Part shown: in pieces, positions 9,395 through 18,875 of the stretch | Layout of the letters: each line of letters starts with the position of its first letter | Position numbering within the stretch: the stretch's first letter is position 1 | Source of the DNA: Stenotrophomonas maltophilia | GTDB taxonomy: Bacteria; Pseudomonadota; Gammaproteobacteria; Xanthomonadales; Xanthomonadaceae | Assembly (NCBI RefSeq): GCF_900186865.1 | Contig: NZ_LT906480.1 | Span: 4,296,001 to 4,360,000, forward strand | Direction: 5' to 3' | Length of the DNA: 64,000 nt | Translations under genes and position numbers: made by a program | The notes under the pieces: generated by a model | Databases searched by the model: none | Told to the model about the DNA's origin: nothing | Seen by the model: the letters and a program-made list of their open reading frames with translations, nothing else

Positions 9395-9961
9395 ATGACC
9401 GATTCCGACCTGTCCACCGATGACCCGATCGCCGCCACCCGCCTGTGGCTGGAGCGCATCGTCATCGGCCTGAACCTGTGCCCGTTCGCCAAGGCGGTAT
9501 ACGTGAAGGACCAGGTCCGCATCGTGCTCAGCGATGCGACCACGACAGAAGCGCTGGTTGAACAGCTGGCCGAGGAGCTGGTGCTGCTGCGCGACACGCC
9601 GGCCGAGCAGATCGATACGACGCTGATCGTGCATCCGCAGGTGCTGACCGATTTCCTCGACTACAACGACTTCCTCGACAACGCCGATGCGGCGATCGAG
9701 GCACTGGACCTGCAGGGGATCCTGCAGGTGGCCAGCTTCCATCCGGATTACCAGTTCGAGGGCGTGGCCGCCGACGACGCCAGCAACTACACCAACCGCG
9801 CGCCCTTCCCCACCCTGCACCTGCTGCGCGAAGACAGCGTGGCGCGCGCGGTGGATGTGTATCCGGACCCGGACGTGATCGTCGAGCGCAACATCCAGAC
9901 CCTGGACCGCATCGGCGTGGACGGCTGGCATCGTCGCCTGCGCGGCGAAGACCTGACGTGA
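9395..9961 (+). CDS. DUF1415 family protein
   Basis: This 188-residue protein is recognisable as DUF1415 by WLERIVIGLNLCPFAKAV near the N-terminus, VLTDFLDYNDFLDNADAAIE in the middle and YTNRAPFPTLHLLREDSV toward the end. The family is common in Xanthomonadaceae and related gammaproteobacteria and has no assigned function. The conserved Cys in NLCPFAK is notable. The start at 9395 is preferred over 9365 because TACAAT (9362-9367), a likely -10 box, overlaps the earlier ATG. Its stop overlaps the GTG start of the next gene, so the two are coupled. Confidence 0.85.
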   Translation: MTDSDLSTDDPIAATRLWLERIVIGLNLCPFAKAVYVKDQVRIVLSDATTTEALVEQLAEELVLLRDTPAEQIDTTLIVHPQVLTDFLDYNDFLDNADAAIEALDLQGILQVASFHPDYQFEGVAADDASNYTNRAPFPTLHLLREDSVARAVDVYPDPDVIVERNIQTLDRIGVDGWHRRLRGEDLT

Positions 9962-10761
9962 GCACGGTGCCGCCGATTGCCGCATGGCCGGCCGCGCCAC
10001 TGTCGGGCAAGGTGGTGCTGGTCACCGGCGGCGCCAACGGCATCGGTCGCGGTATTGCCCAGGCCGTGCTCGGTGCCGGCGGACGCGTGCTCATCGGCGA
10101 CCTGGACAGGGAGGCCGGCCAGGCCTGCCTGGACGAATGGCAGCGCGGCGAGGATGCCGCGTTCCAGCGTTTGGACATCACCGACGAAGCCAGCGTGCGC
10201 GACTTCATCGCCGAGGCGCTGCAGCGTTTCGGACACATCGACGGGCTGGTCAACAATGCCGGCATCGCCGGGCCGCACGGCACGCGGCTGCAGGACATGG
10301 ACTGGCACGAATGGCAACGCCGGCTGTCGTCGCTGCATGGCGCCTTCCTGTGCAGCAAGCACGCGCTGCCGGCGCTGACGGACAGTGCTGCGGGCGCGAT
10401 CATCAACATCGCCTCCACCCGCGCCTGGCAATCCGAAGCGCACAGCGAGGCCTATGCGGCGGCCAAGGGTGGCCTGGTGGCCTTCACCCATGCGCTGGCG
10501 ATCAGCGCCGGCCCGGCGGTGCGGGTGAACAGCATCAGCCCCGGCTGGGTCGGTACCACTGCGTGGCAGGCACCCTCACGGCGCCATGAACCAGAGTACT
10601 CGGCCATCGACCACGCACAGCATCCGGTCGGCCGGGTCGGCCGCCCTGAAGATATCGGTGCACTGGCGGTGTACCTGCTGTCGTCGCTGTCCGGTTTCAG
10701 CACTGGCCAGGACTTCATCGTCGACGGCGGCATGACCCGGAAGATGATCTACGCCGAATGA
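9958..10761 (+). CDS. SDR family NAD(P)-dependent oxidoreductase
   Basis: This 267-residue classical short-chain dehydrogenase starts with a GTG that overlaps the previous stop codon (GTGA). The cofactor motif TGGANGIG is at residues 23-30, NNAG at 99-102 and the catalytic Ser153, Tyr166 and Lys170 (YAAAK) are all present. Asp48 or Asp50 after the second strand (LIGDLD) points to NAD rather than NADP. The C-terminal FIVDGG motif is standard. Substrate is unknown. Translational coupling to the DUF1415 gene suggests related use. Confidence 0.88.
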   Translation: MSTVPPIAAWPAAPLSGKVVLVTGGANGIGRGIAQAVLGAGGRVLIGDLDREAGQACLDEWQRGEDAAFQRLDITDEASVRDFIAEALQRFGHIDGLVNNAGIAGPHGTRLQDMDWHEWQRRLSSLHGAFLCSKHALPALTDSAAGAIINIASTRAWQSEAHSEAYAAAKGGLVAFTHALAISAGPAVRVNSISPGWVGTTAWQAPSRRHEPEYSAIDHAQHPVGRVGRPEDIGALAVYLLSSLSGFSTGQDFIVDGGMTRKMIYAE

Positions 10762-10770
10762 CCGGTCTTC

Positions 10771-10858
10771 GGTGGTGCCGGCCGCTGGCCGGCATTCCGG
10801 TAGATCCACGCCATGCGTGGATGGCGGTGAAGTGCCAACCAGGGTTGGCACCCACCAC
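10771..10858. repeat. Cluster of three REP-like hairpins
   Basis: Three palindromes follow one another: a single SMAG copy (10771-10798), a GTAGATCCACGC/GCGTGGAT hairpin (10799-10822) and GTGCCAACC/GGTTGGCAC (10832-10851). The second and third types recur together at 26687-26735, and the third alone at 45190-45214. The cluster lies between convergent genes. Confidence 0.75.
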
Positions 10859-10864
10859 AACGGT

Positions 10865-12895
10865 TTACGCCATGCCCGAGTGGCGCAGCAGCGCGTCGAT
10901 CTGCGGTGCGCGCCCACGGAAGGCCTTGAAGTTTTCCGCCGCCGGACGGCTGCCACCGCGCGACAGGATCTCATCGCGGAAGCGTGCACCGGTCTCGGCC
11001 AGTGCCTGCGGCGCTTCCTCGAACGCCGCATAGGCATCGGCACTGAGCACTTCAGCCCACTTGTAGCTGTAGTAGCCGGCGGCGTAACCGCCCGCGAAGA
11101 TGTGGCTGAACTGGTGCGGGAAGCGATTCCAGACCGGCGGGTGATTCACCGCCACTTCCGCGCGCACGCGATCGAGCAGCGCCAGCACGCTGTCCTGCGC
11201 CGGTTCGAACTGGCTGTGCAACAGCATGTCGAACAGGCCGAACTCCAGCTGGCGCACGGTGGCCATGCCGCTGTGGAAGTTGCGCGCCGCCAGCATCCGT
11301 TCGTACAGCGCGCGCGGCAGCGGCTCACCACTGTCCACGTGCGCGGTCATCGCCTGCAGGTGGTCCCATTCCCAGCAGAAGTTCTCCATGAACTGGCTGG
11401 GCAGCTCCACTGCATCCCATTCCACGCCGTTGATGCCGGCCACGCCCAGTTCGCCGATGCGGGTCAGCAGCTGGTGCAGGCCGTGGCCCATCTCATGGAA
11501 CAGCGTGGTCACTTCGTTATGGCTGAAGGTGGCCGGCTTGCCATTGGCACCGCGGCCGAAGTTGCACACCAGGTAGACCAGCGGTGTCTGCACGCTGCCG
11601 TCTGCGCGCACGCGACGGTTGCGGCAATCATCCATCCACGCGCCACCGCGCTTGCCTTCGCGCGCGTACAGGTCCAGGTAGAACTGGCCAACCAGCGCGC
11701 CCTGCGCATCGACCAGACGGAAGAAGCGCACGTCGTCATGCCACACCGGTGCGCTGTCCTCCTGCACGCGCAGGCCGTACAGCTGCTCGATCACCGAGAA
11801 CAGGCCGCCAAGCACCTTCGGTTCGGTGAAATACTGCTTCACTTCCTGTTCGGAATAGCTGTAACGGGCCTGCTTCAGGCGGTCGGCGGCGAACGCCAGG
11901 TCCCAGGCCTGCAGGCTGTCGATGCCCAGCTGCTCGCGTGCGAACTGCTCCAGGTCGGCCCGGTCCCTGGCCGCGAACGGCTTGGCGCGCGCGGCCAGGT
12001 CACGCAGGAAACCCAGCACTTCGGCCGGGTCCTGCGCCATCTTGGTCGCTACCGAATAATCGCCATACGAATCGAAGCCGAGCAGCGCGGCCAGTTCAGC
12101 GCGCAGGGCGAGGATCCGATCGATGTTGCCGCTGTTGTCCAGGGACTCATCGCCGAATTCGGACGCACGCTGTGCGCTGGCGCGGTACAGGATCTCGCGC
12201 AGGTCGCGGTCCTCACCCCAGGTCTGCACCGGCAGGTAGCACGGCATCTGCAGGGTCAGTTTCCAGCCGGCCTTGCTGTCCTTCTGTGCTGCGGCATGTG
12301 CGGCGGCCTTCACGTCTTCCGGCAGGCCCTTCAGCCGCGCTTCGTCCTCGATGATCATCGACCAGGCATCGGTAGCGTCGAGCACGTTCTGCGAGAACTT
12401 CGCCGACAGCGCCGACAGTTCTTCCTTGATCGCCGCGAAGCGCTGCTGCGCCTCCGGCGCCAGCTCGGCACCACCGAGGCGGAAATCGCGCAGGGTGTTG
12501 TCCAGCACCTTGCGCTGGGCCGCGTCGAAGCGCGCCGCCTCGGCACTGGCGGCCAGCGTCTGGTACTGCCGGTACAACGCCAGGTTCTGGCCCAGCGCGC
12601 TGGCGAAGCGGGTCACCCGCGGCAGGTTGCTGTTGTAGGCCTCACGCAGTTCCGGGGTGTTGACCACGCCCTGCAGGTGGCCGACCAGACCCCAGGCGCG
12701 CCACAGGCGCTCGGTGGCGTCATCCAGCGGGGCAACGAAGGTCTGCCAGGTGACCGGCTGCACCTGCTCGGCGGCGCTGACGGCGGCTTCGGCCTCGGCC
12801 AGCAGCACGTCCAGCGCCGGCGCCACGTGCTCGGGGCGGATGGCCTCGAAGCGCGGCAGGCCGGAAAAATCGAGCAGGGGGTTGGCAACGGTCAC
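10865..12895 (-). CDS. prlC: Oligopeptidase A (M3 zinc metallopeptidase)
   Basis: This 676-residue cytoplasmic peptidase has the M3 zinc site HEMGH at residues 467-471 (FHEMGHGLHQLL). The downstream helix MENFCWEW supplies the third ligand region, and YKWAEVLSADAYAAFEE near the end is diagnostic for oligopeptidase A/dipeptidyl carboxypeptidase. Length matches E. coli PrlC (680). The start is a GTG at 12895, chosen because GGAG lies about nine bases upstream and because family proteins begin NPLL. It degrades signal peptides and other oligopeptides. Confidence 0.92.
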   Translation of the reverse strand: MTVANPLLDFSGLPRFEAIRPEHVAPALDVLLAEAEAAVSAAEQVQPVTWQTFVAPLDDATERLWRAWGLVGHLQGVVNTPELREAYNSNLPRVTRFASALGQNLALYRQYQTLAASAEAARFDAAQRKVLDNTLRDFRLGGAELAPEAQQRFAAIKEELSALSAKFSQNVLDATDAWSMIIEDEARLKGLPEDVKAAAHAAAQKDSKAGWKLTLQMPCYLPVQTWGEDRDLREILYRASAQRASEFGDESLDNSGNIDRILALRAELAALLGFDSYGDYSVATKMAQDPAEVLGFLRDLAARAKPFAARDRADLEQFAREQLGIDSLQAWDLAFAADRLKQARYSYSEQEVKQYFTEPKVLGGLFSVIEQLYGLRVQEDSAPVWHDDVRFFRLVDAQGALVGQFYLDLYAREGKRGGAWMDDCRNRRVRADGSVQTPLVYLVCNFGRGANGKPATFSHNEVTTLFHEMGHGLHQLLTRIGELGVAGINGVEWDAVELPSQFMENFCWEWDHLQAMTAHVDSGEPLPRALYERMLAARNFHSGMATVRQLEFGLFDMLLHSQFEPAQDSVLALLDRVRAEVAVNHPPVWNRFPHQFSHIFAGGYAAGYYSYKWAEVLSADAYAAFEEAPQALAETGARFRDEILSRGGSRPAAENFKAFRGRAPQIDALLRHSGMA

Positions 12896-13065
12896 GGCAG
12901 ATCTCCAGGGTACGGGCCCGGCAGGCGGGCAGCATGCAGGATATGGCGCTGGCAGGCGGGGCTGACAAGGGGGCACGGCCCGGCATTCACGTCGGCCTTA
13001 CGGTCGCGCACCGAAGCTCTGGCTGCGGGGGAGTCCGCAGCGGTACGCACCGAACGAGGCCCTAC

Positions 13066-13470
13066 ATGGAAGGTCTGGCTGCAGTTGCATCCGCCTCACC
13101 GGCCCGGTCACTGGCATTGTCCGCCAGCCCGGCCGAACTGACCTGGATCGCCGCATTGTGCGATGCCGGCGATGACGCCCCGCGCCATCTGCAGCAGTTG
13201 CAGGCAGTGCTGCAGCAGGGCGGCACGTTCAACGATGCGCAGGAGTGGTACCCGTTCGAGGTGATCGAACGCGGCGCCAGCCAGCTGCGGCTGGGCCATG
13301 AGCGCGAGTTCGTGATCTGCGTGCTGCTGTGGCTGCAGGCGCTGGCCCAGGGCCGAGCGAGCATCCTGGACCCGAGCCTGCATCTGGATGATCGCGCGGT
13401 GGACATCGAGGCCTTGCCCGATGCACTGCGCGACGCGGTGCTGGACGCGTTCACTGCAGCGGGATATTGA
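13066..13470 (+). CDS. Hypothetical protein, 134 residues
   Basis: I do not recognise this family. The protein is acidic, has no signal peptide or membrane helix, and looks soluble and mostly helical (DAPRHLQQLQAVLQQGGTFNDAQEWYPFEVIER, REFVICVLLWLQALAQGR). It starts at an ATG at 13066; the frame is open further upstream but without a good start. It is divergent from prlC, about 170 bases apart, and is followed by a GTCGAC-type repeat. Coding is supported by its coherent composition and the lack of a competing gene. Confidence 0.65.
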   Translation: MEGLAAVASASPARSLALSASPAELTWIAALCDAGDDAPRHLQQLQAVLQQGGTFNDAQEWYPFEVIERGASQLRLGHEREFVICVLLWLQALAQGRASILDPSLHLDDRAVDIEALPDALRDAVLDAFTAAGY

Positions 13471-13487
13471 GACGCCCCGGCGACCGG

Positions 13488-13574
13488 GTAGAGTCGACTG
13501 TTAGTCGACTTTCGCGCGCAGCGCGGGATTTTCGCGACCTGAACCTGGAGCAGTCGACTAACAGTCGACTCTAC
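13488..13574. repeat. GTCGAC-type composite inverted repeat
   Basis: The ends are GTAGAGTCGACTG and its complement, each followed or preceded by an extra inverted AGTCGACT unit, giving a nested palindrome. Inside is the segment CGCGCGCAGCGCGGGATT with a following CCTGAAC. The same outer ends and core recur at 29205-29294, and the ends with a different core at 43555-43642. Confidence 0.75.
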
Positions 13575-13608
13575 CCAGCCGACGCACAGCCGGCCGTGCG
13601 TTGCCGCG

Positions 13609-14721
13609 TTACAACGCTTCCAGGCTGCACCACGGCAATTCGGGCAGTCCCTGCCCGGCCACCGCCGCCGCCAGTTGCGCATCGGCGCCGTCGACATCGA
13701 TGCCCTGGCGCGCATACCACGACGGGTCGTAGTAGCTCTGTGCGTAGCGCTCGCCGCTGTCGCACAGGATGCTGACGATGCTGCCCTGGTGGCCCGCCTC
13801 GCGCATCCACTGCGCCGCCTGCAGCACACCGATGAAGTTGGTGCCGGTGGAGCCACCGACACGGCGGCCCAGCTGGCGGCTGACATGGCGCATCGCGGCC
13901 AGGCTCAGCGCATCGGGCACCTTCACCATCGCATCGACACTGGTCGGGATGAAGCTCGCCTCTACCCGCGGCCGGCCGATGCCTTCCACGCGCGAGCCAC
14001 CGCTGCAGGTCAGGCCGCGCCAGTCCTGCTCACCGGCAACGGCGGTTTTGTAGCCATCGAAGAACACCGACACTTCCGGGTCCGCACAGAGGATGCGGGT
14101 GTCATGCCGGCGATAGCTGACATAGCGGCCCAGCGTCGCTGCGGTACCGCCGGTACCGGGGCTGCACACGATCCATTCCGGAACCGGGCTGGGCTCTTCG
14201 GCCATCTGCTTGAAGATGGACTCGGCGATGTTGTTGTTGGCGCGCCAGTCGGTGGCGCGCTCGGCATAGGTGAACTGGTCCATGAAGTGGCCGCCGGTTT
14301 CACGGGCCAGCTTTTCCGAATCACAGTTGAGGTCGCAGGCACGTTCGACCAGGTGGCAACGGCCGCCGTGGAACTCGATCGCGGCGATCTTTTCAGGCGA
14401 GGTGGAGGCCGGGATCACCGCAATGAACGGCAGGCCGAGCAGCCGCGCGAAATAGGCTTCGGACACGGCGGTCGAGCCGCTGGAGGCCTCGATCACCGGA
14501 CGCCCTTCACGCAACCAGCCATTGGCCAGCGCATACAGGAACAGCGAGCGCGCCAGCCGGTGCTTCAGGCTGCCGGTGGGATGGCTCGACTCATCCTTCA
14601 GGTACAGGTCGATGCCCTCGAACCCTGGCAACGCCAGCGGGATCAGGTGGGTATCGGCGGAACGGTTGAAATCAGCTTCGATCTTGCGGATGGCGGCAGC
14701 CACCCATTCACGCTGCGACAT
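13609..14721 (-). CDS. PLP-dependent cysteine synthase-fold enzyme, Cds1-like
   Basis: This 370-residue fold-type II PLP enzyme has its lysine at K53 in TGSLKHR and the phosphate-binding loop [37 protein letters not shown] is the substrate-side asparagine/serine loop seen in cysteine synthase relatives. The overall pattern resembles the L-cysteine desulfhydrase Cds1 described in actinobacteria, so release of sulfide from cysteine is a reasonable inference. Plain cysteine synthase activity is the alternative. The start is the ATG at 14721; a TTG at 14730 could add three residues. It stands alone, divergent from gloA. Confidence 0.8.
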   Translation of the reverse strand: MSQREWVAAAIRKIEADFNRSADTHLIPLALPGFEGIDLYLKDESSHPTGSLKHRLARSLFLYALANGWLREGRPVIEASSGSTAVSEAYFARLLGLPFIAVIPASTSPEKIAAIEFHGGRCHLVERACDLNCDSEKLARETGGHFMDQFTYAERATDWRANNNIAESIFKQMAEEPSPVPEWIVCSPGTGGTAATLGRYVSYRRHDTRILCADPEVSVFFDGYKTAVAGEQDWRGLTCSGGSRVEGIGRPRVEASFIPTSVDAMVKVPDALSLAAMRHVSRQLGRRVGGSTGTNFIGVLQAAQWMREAGHQGSIVSILCDSGERYAQSYYDPSWYARQGIDVDGADAQLAAAVAGQGLPELPWCSLEAL

Positions 14722-14846
14722 GGCGGGCAATCGTTGTCAGGACGGAACGGTGCGATCCGGTCATTGTACGTCGCAGTGCCGTCAGGTGCTGGCCGGTAGA
14801 ATGGCGCCATCCGGCCGGCAACGGCCCTGTCTGAAGGACCTCCCCC

Positions 14847-15365
14847 ATGACCATTCCCGCCCTGCGCGATGTTCCCGGCGTCGCCGCCCAGGCCCCGGCC
14901 GAAACCACCGGCTTCGTGTTCAACCACACCATGCTGCGCGTGAAGGACATTGCCGCTTCGCTGGACTTCTACACCCGTGTGCTCGGCTACCAGCTGATCG
15001 ACAAGCGCGACTTCCCCGAGGCCCAGTTCAGCCTGTACTTCCTGGCCTACGTGCCCGCTGGCGTCACGGTGCCGGAAGATGACAACGCCCGCCGCCTGTG
15101 GATGGCCGGGCTGCCGGGCGTGCTGGAACTGACCCACAACCACGGCACCGAAACCCAGGACGGCGCGGTCTACCACGACGGCAACAGCGACCCGCGCGGC
15201 TTCGGCCACATCTGCGTGTCGGTGCCGGACATCGAGGCTGCCTGCCAGCGCTTCGAGGATCTGGGCGTGACCTTCCAGAAGCGCCTGACCGACGGCCGCA
15301 TGAAGAACCTGGCTTTCATCAAGGACCCGGACGGCTACTGGGTCGAGATCATCGCCAACGTCTGA
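14847..15365 (+). CDS. gloA: Lactoylglutathione lyase (glyoxalase I)
   Basis: This 172-residue protein contains the paired beta-alpha-beta-beta-beta modules of glyoxalase I. The four metal ligands are visible: His27 (NHTMLRV), Glu94 (GVLELTHN), His121 (GFGHICV) and Glu167 (YWVEIIANV). The His at position 27 is the arrangement seen in bacterial, nickel-type GloA. The enzyme turns the methylglyoxal-glutathione adduct into S-lactoylglutathione in the cytoplasm. A TAGAAT at 14797-14802 is a likely -10 box. The VOC gene downstream may be functionally related but is separated by a large palindrome. Confidence 0.94.
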   Translation: MTIPALRDVPGVAAQAPAETTGFVFNHTMLRVKDIAASLDFYTRVLGYQLIDKRDFPEAQFSLYFLAYVPAGVTVPEDDNARRLWMAGLPGVLELTHNHGTETQDGAVYHDGNSDPRGFGHICVSVPDIEAACQRFEDLGVTFQKRLTDGRMKNLAFIKDPDGYWVEIIANV

Positions 15366-15368
15366 CCC

Positions 15369-15447
15369 GAAAAGGGGACGGAGGGGATTAAGTCGTTTCT
15401 GGCATTATTGGGCTGGAAGCGACTTAATCCCCTCCGTCCCCTTTTTC
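15369..15447. repeat. Long palindrome with AAAAGGGGACGG arms
   Basis: The arms at 15369-15395 and 15420-15447 are complementary over about 27 bases without mismatch (AAAAGGGGACGGAGGGG start), with a 24-base loop. The element fills nearly the whole gap between gloA and the VOC gene. Similar sequences are common in many proteobacterial genomes, but I see only one here. It may act as a transcription barrier. Confidence 0.85.
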
Positions 15448-15459
15448 TGCGAGGTTGGT

Positions 15460-15888
15460 ATGGAAACGATGGAACTGCACCGTGGCCGCCTGATCGACCA
15501 CATCCAGCTGGTAGTGCGCGACCTGGCGGCCAGCCGCCGCTTCTACCAGGCGGTGTTCGATACGATCGGCATCCCGATCGCCGGTGAAGGCGATGACTAC
15601 TTCTGGGCCGATGAGCTGTTCATTTCCAGCGCCAGCAGCACGGCCGCCACCGGCCAGCTGACCGGCCGCCACCATCTGGCCTTCCAGGCCCGCGACAGCG
15701 CCACCGTCGATGCCTTCCATACCGCCGCGATCGCCGCCGGCGGCACCGACAACGGCGCGCCCGGTGAACGCCCTTACCACCCGGGCTACTACGGCGCGTT
15801 CGTGCTCGACCCGGATGGCAACAACATCGAAGTGGTCTACCACGGCCCAGCCAGCTACAGCGCCGACTCGGTGAAGGTCACTTTCTGA
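15460..15888 (+). CDS. VOC family protein (glyoxalase/dioxygenase fold)
   Basis: This 142-residue protein has the vicinal oxygen chelate fold: HIQLVVRDLAASRRFYQAVF at the start, HHLAFQARD in the middle and FVLDPDGNNIEVVYH at the end. Candidate metal ligands are His14, His71 or His72 and Glu124. The family includes glyoxalases, dioxygenases and antibiotic-binding proteins; the substrate is not inferable. The start ATG directly follows the palindrome that separates it from gloA. A terminator follows. Confidence 0.82.
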   Translation: METMELHRGRLIDHIQLVVRDLAASRRFYQAVFDTIGIPIAGEGDDYFWADELFISSASSTAATGQLTGRHHLAFQARDSATVDAFHTAAIAAGGTDNGAPGERPYHPGYYGAFVLDPDGNNIEVVYHGPASYSADSVKVTF

Positions 15889-15910
15889 TTTCACCGATGC
15901 CGTGAACGAA

Positions 15911-15932
15911 GAAGCCGGGCAATGCCCGGCTT
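15911..15932. terminator. Bidirectional intrinsic terminator
   Basis: The stem GAAGCCGGGC/GCCCGGCTTC has a short AAT-type loop and is followed by TCTGCTT. It lies between the convergent VOC and CBS genes. Confidence 0.8.
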
Positions 15933-15955
15933 CTCTGCTTCCAGCGCTGCAGCCC

Positions 15956-16387
15956 TCAGTGGGCGGCCATGTAGATGTCCTGCAGCACGGCCTTTTCCAG
16001 CTCCAGCTCGCCCAGCAGGTTCTTCACGATGTCGCCCAGGCTGAGGATGCCGACCAGACGAGTGCCTTCGGTGACCATCAGATGACGGCGCCGCGAGTAC
16101 GTCATCAACGACATGGCCTGCTTCAGGGTGGCCTCCGGGGCGATGCCCTCCAGGCCGGTGGACGGCAGGCTGGAAATCACCCGGCGGCCGGCCTGCGGGC
16201 CGTCGTCGGCCAGGGTACGCACGATGTCCTTCTCGGAAATGATGCCGACCGGGGCATCGTCCTTCATCACCACCAGTGCAGCGATCCTGTTCGCGCTCAT
16301 CTTGTGGGCGGCGGCACCGATGGTGTCTTCGGCATCGATGGTGATGACAGCTTCTTTCTTGGATTGCAGGAGTTCGCGGACGTTCAT
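15956..16387 (-). CDS. CBS domain protein
   Basis: This 143-residue protein consists of two CBS domains, about residues 8-65 (VITIDAEDTIGAAAHKMSANRIAALVVMKDDAPVGIISEKDIVR) and 77-130 (SLMTYSRRRHLMVTEGTRLVGILSLGDIVK). Tandem CBS pairs bind adenine nucleotides and act as energy or regulatory sensors. No catalytic or DNA-binding domain is attached, so its partner is unknown. It is monocistronic. Its upstream region contains the adapter-like sequence described in the findings. Confidence 0.9.
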   Translation of the reverse strand: MNVRELLQSKKEAVITIDAEDTIGAAAHKMSANRIAALVVMKDDAPVGIISEKDIVRTLADDGPQAGRRVISSLPSTGLEGIAPEATLKQAMSLMTYSRRRHLMVTEGTRLVGILSLGDIVKNLLGELELEKAVLQDIYMAAH

Positions 16388-16833
16388 TCTTGTTTCCTGG
16401 TGCAGGTCACTGAAGTCAAAAAGTGTGCTCTTCCGATACGCCCCCTCCCCGGGAACAGACCTTTCAGCGCACGTCTGGCGCACCCGGCTGCCGCTTGGAA
16501 TGGATCGGCAGACGACGTGCTGCAACGCGAACGAGGTGGGCTCAACCGCTCAACCCGGACCTCGGTCAAATCGATTCTACGACTGCGACCATCGGTCACT
16601 ACCGGCATCGATGGGACAGTTCGTCGTGGGAACCAACCGACGATCCAGAGAATGGCACCGCGGCTGAAACCGCCGCTGAATACACGCGATGCCACGCGTT
16701 AAAGATTGATTGCCTGCTGCCGACGGTGGACAGAACACCCTGTGACTGTCCCACTTGCCGCTGCCACCGGCACAAACGAAAGGGGGCCCACACGGCCCCC
16801 TTCGCTTGCAACCTCCAACCGAGCTGACGGGTG
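16388..16833. other. Gene-free stretch upstream of the CBS gene
   Basis: About 445 bases hold no convincing gene. The right end carries the glmS terminator. The left end should hold the CBS gene promoter and includes a 34-base stretch (16406-16439) resembling a sequencing adapter. The middle has an open frame of about 134 codons on the plus strand, but its composition (many Cys, His and Arg runs) does not look like a real protein. Confidence 0.6.
16780..16802 (-). terminator. glmS intrinsic terminator
   Basis: The stem AAGGGGGCC/GGCCCCCTT has a five-base loop and is followed on the minus strand by TTCGTTTG. It lies 30 bases beyond the glmS stop codon. Confidence 0.8.
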
Positions 16834-18672
<1,839 letters not shown>

Positions 18673-18746
18673 GTCACGCGTTTCCTTGAAGACGATCGTC
18701 GCATTCTAGCCTGCGTGCCCGCGCTCCCCCTCCTGTCCGCTTAATG

Positions 18747-18785
18747 AAAGTGTCCGGAAAGGTGTCCGCGGACACCCGGACACTT
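18747..18785. promoter_or_regulatory. Nested palindrome, probable enhancer site of the exporter operon
   Basis: The perfect 14-base palindrome GTGTCCGCGGACAC (18762-18775) is flanked by a second inverted pair, AGTGTCCGG (18749-18757) and CCGGACACT (18776-18784). The result is two overlapping dyads built from TGTCCG. It lies about 60-75 bases upstream of the -24/-12 promoter, the usual place for an upstream activator site. The activator encoded later in the operon is the likely ligand; this is inference. Confidence 0.7.
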
Positions 18786-18825
18786 CACACCACATCCCAA
18801 CTCATTGACCCATAAGGAATTAAAG

Positions 18826-18842
18826 TTGGCACGCTACGTGCT
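18826..18842 (+). promoter_or_regulatory. Sigma-54 (-24/-12) promoter
   Basis: TTGGCACGCTACGTGCT matches the consensus YTGGCACG-N4-TTGCW at all but one conserved base (GTGC for TTGC). The GG and GC doublets are exactly ten bases apart. Transcription would start near 18853, about 23 bases before the adaptor ATG. The operon encodes a GAFTGA-type sigma-54 activator, which supports the call. Confidence 0.82.
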
Positions 18843-18875
18843 TGGTACTGGCTACCACCGTCAGGCACGCACCCG

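Noticed and set aside
16423..16827. A possible 134-codon gene in the CBS-glmS gap
   Set aside because: The composition is erratic (clusters of Cys, His and Arg), there is no ribosome site, and it reads through the glmS terminator.
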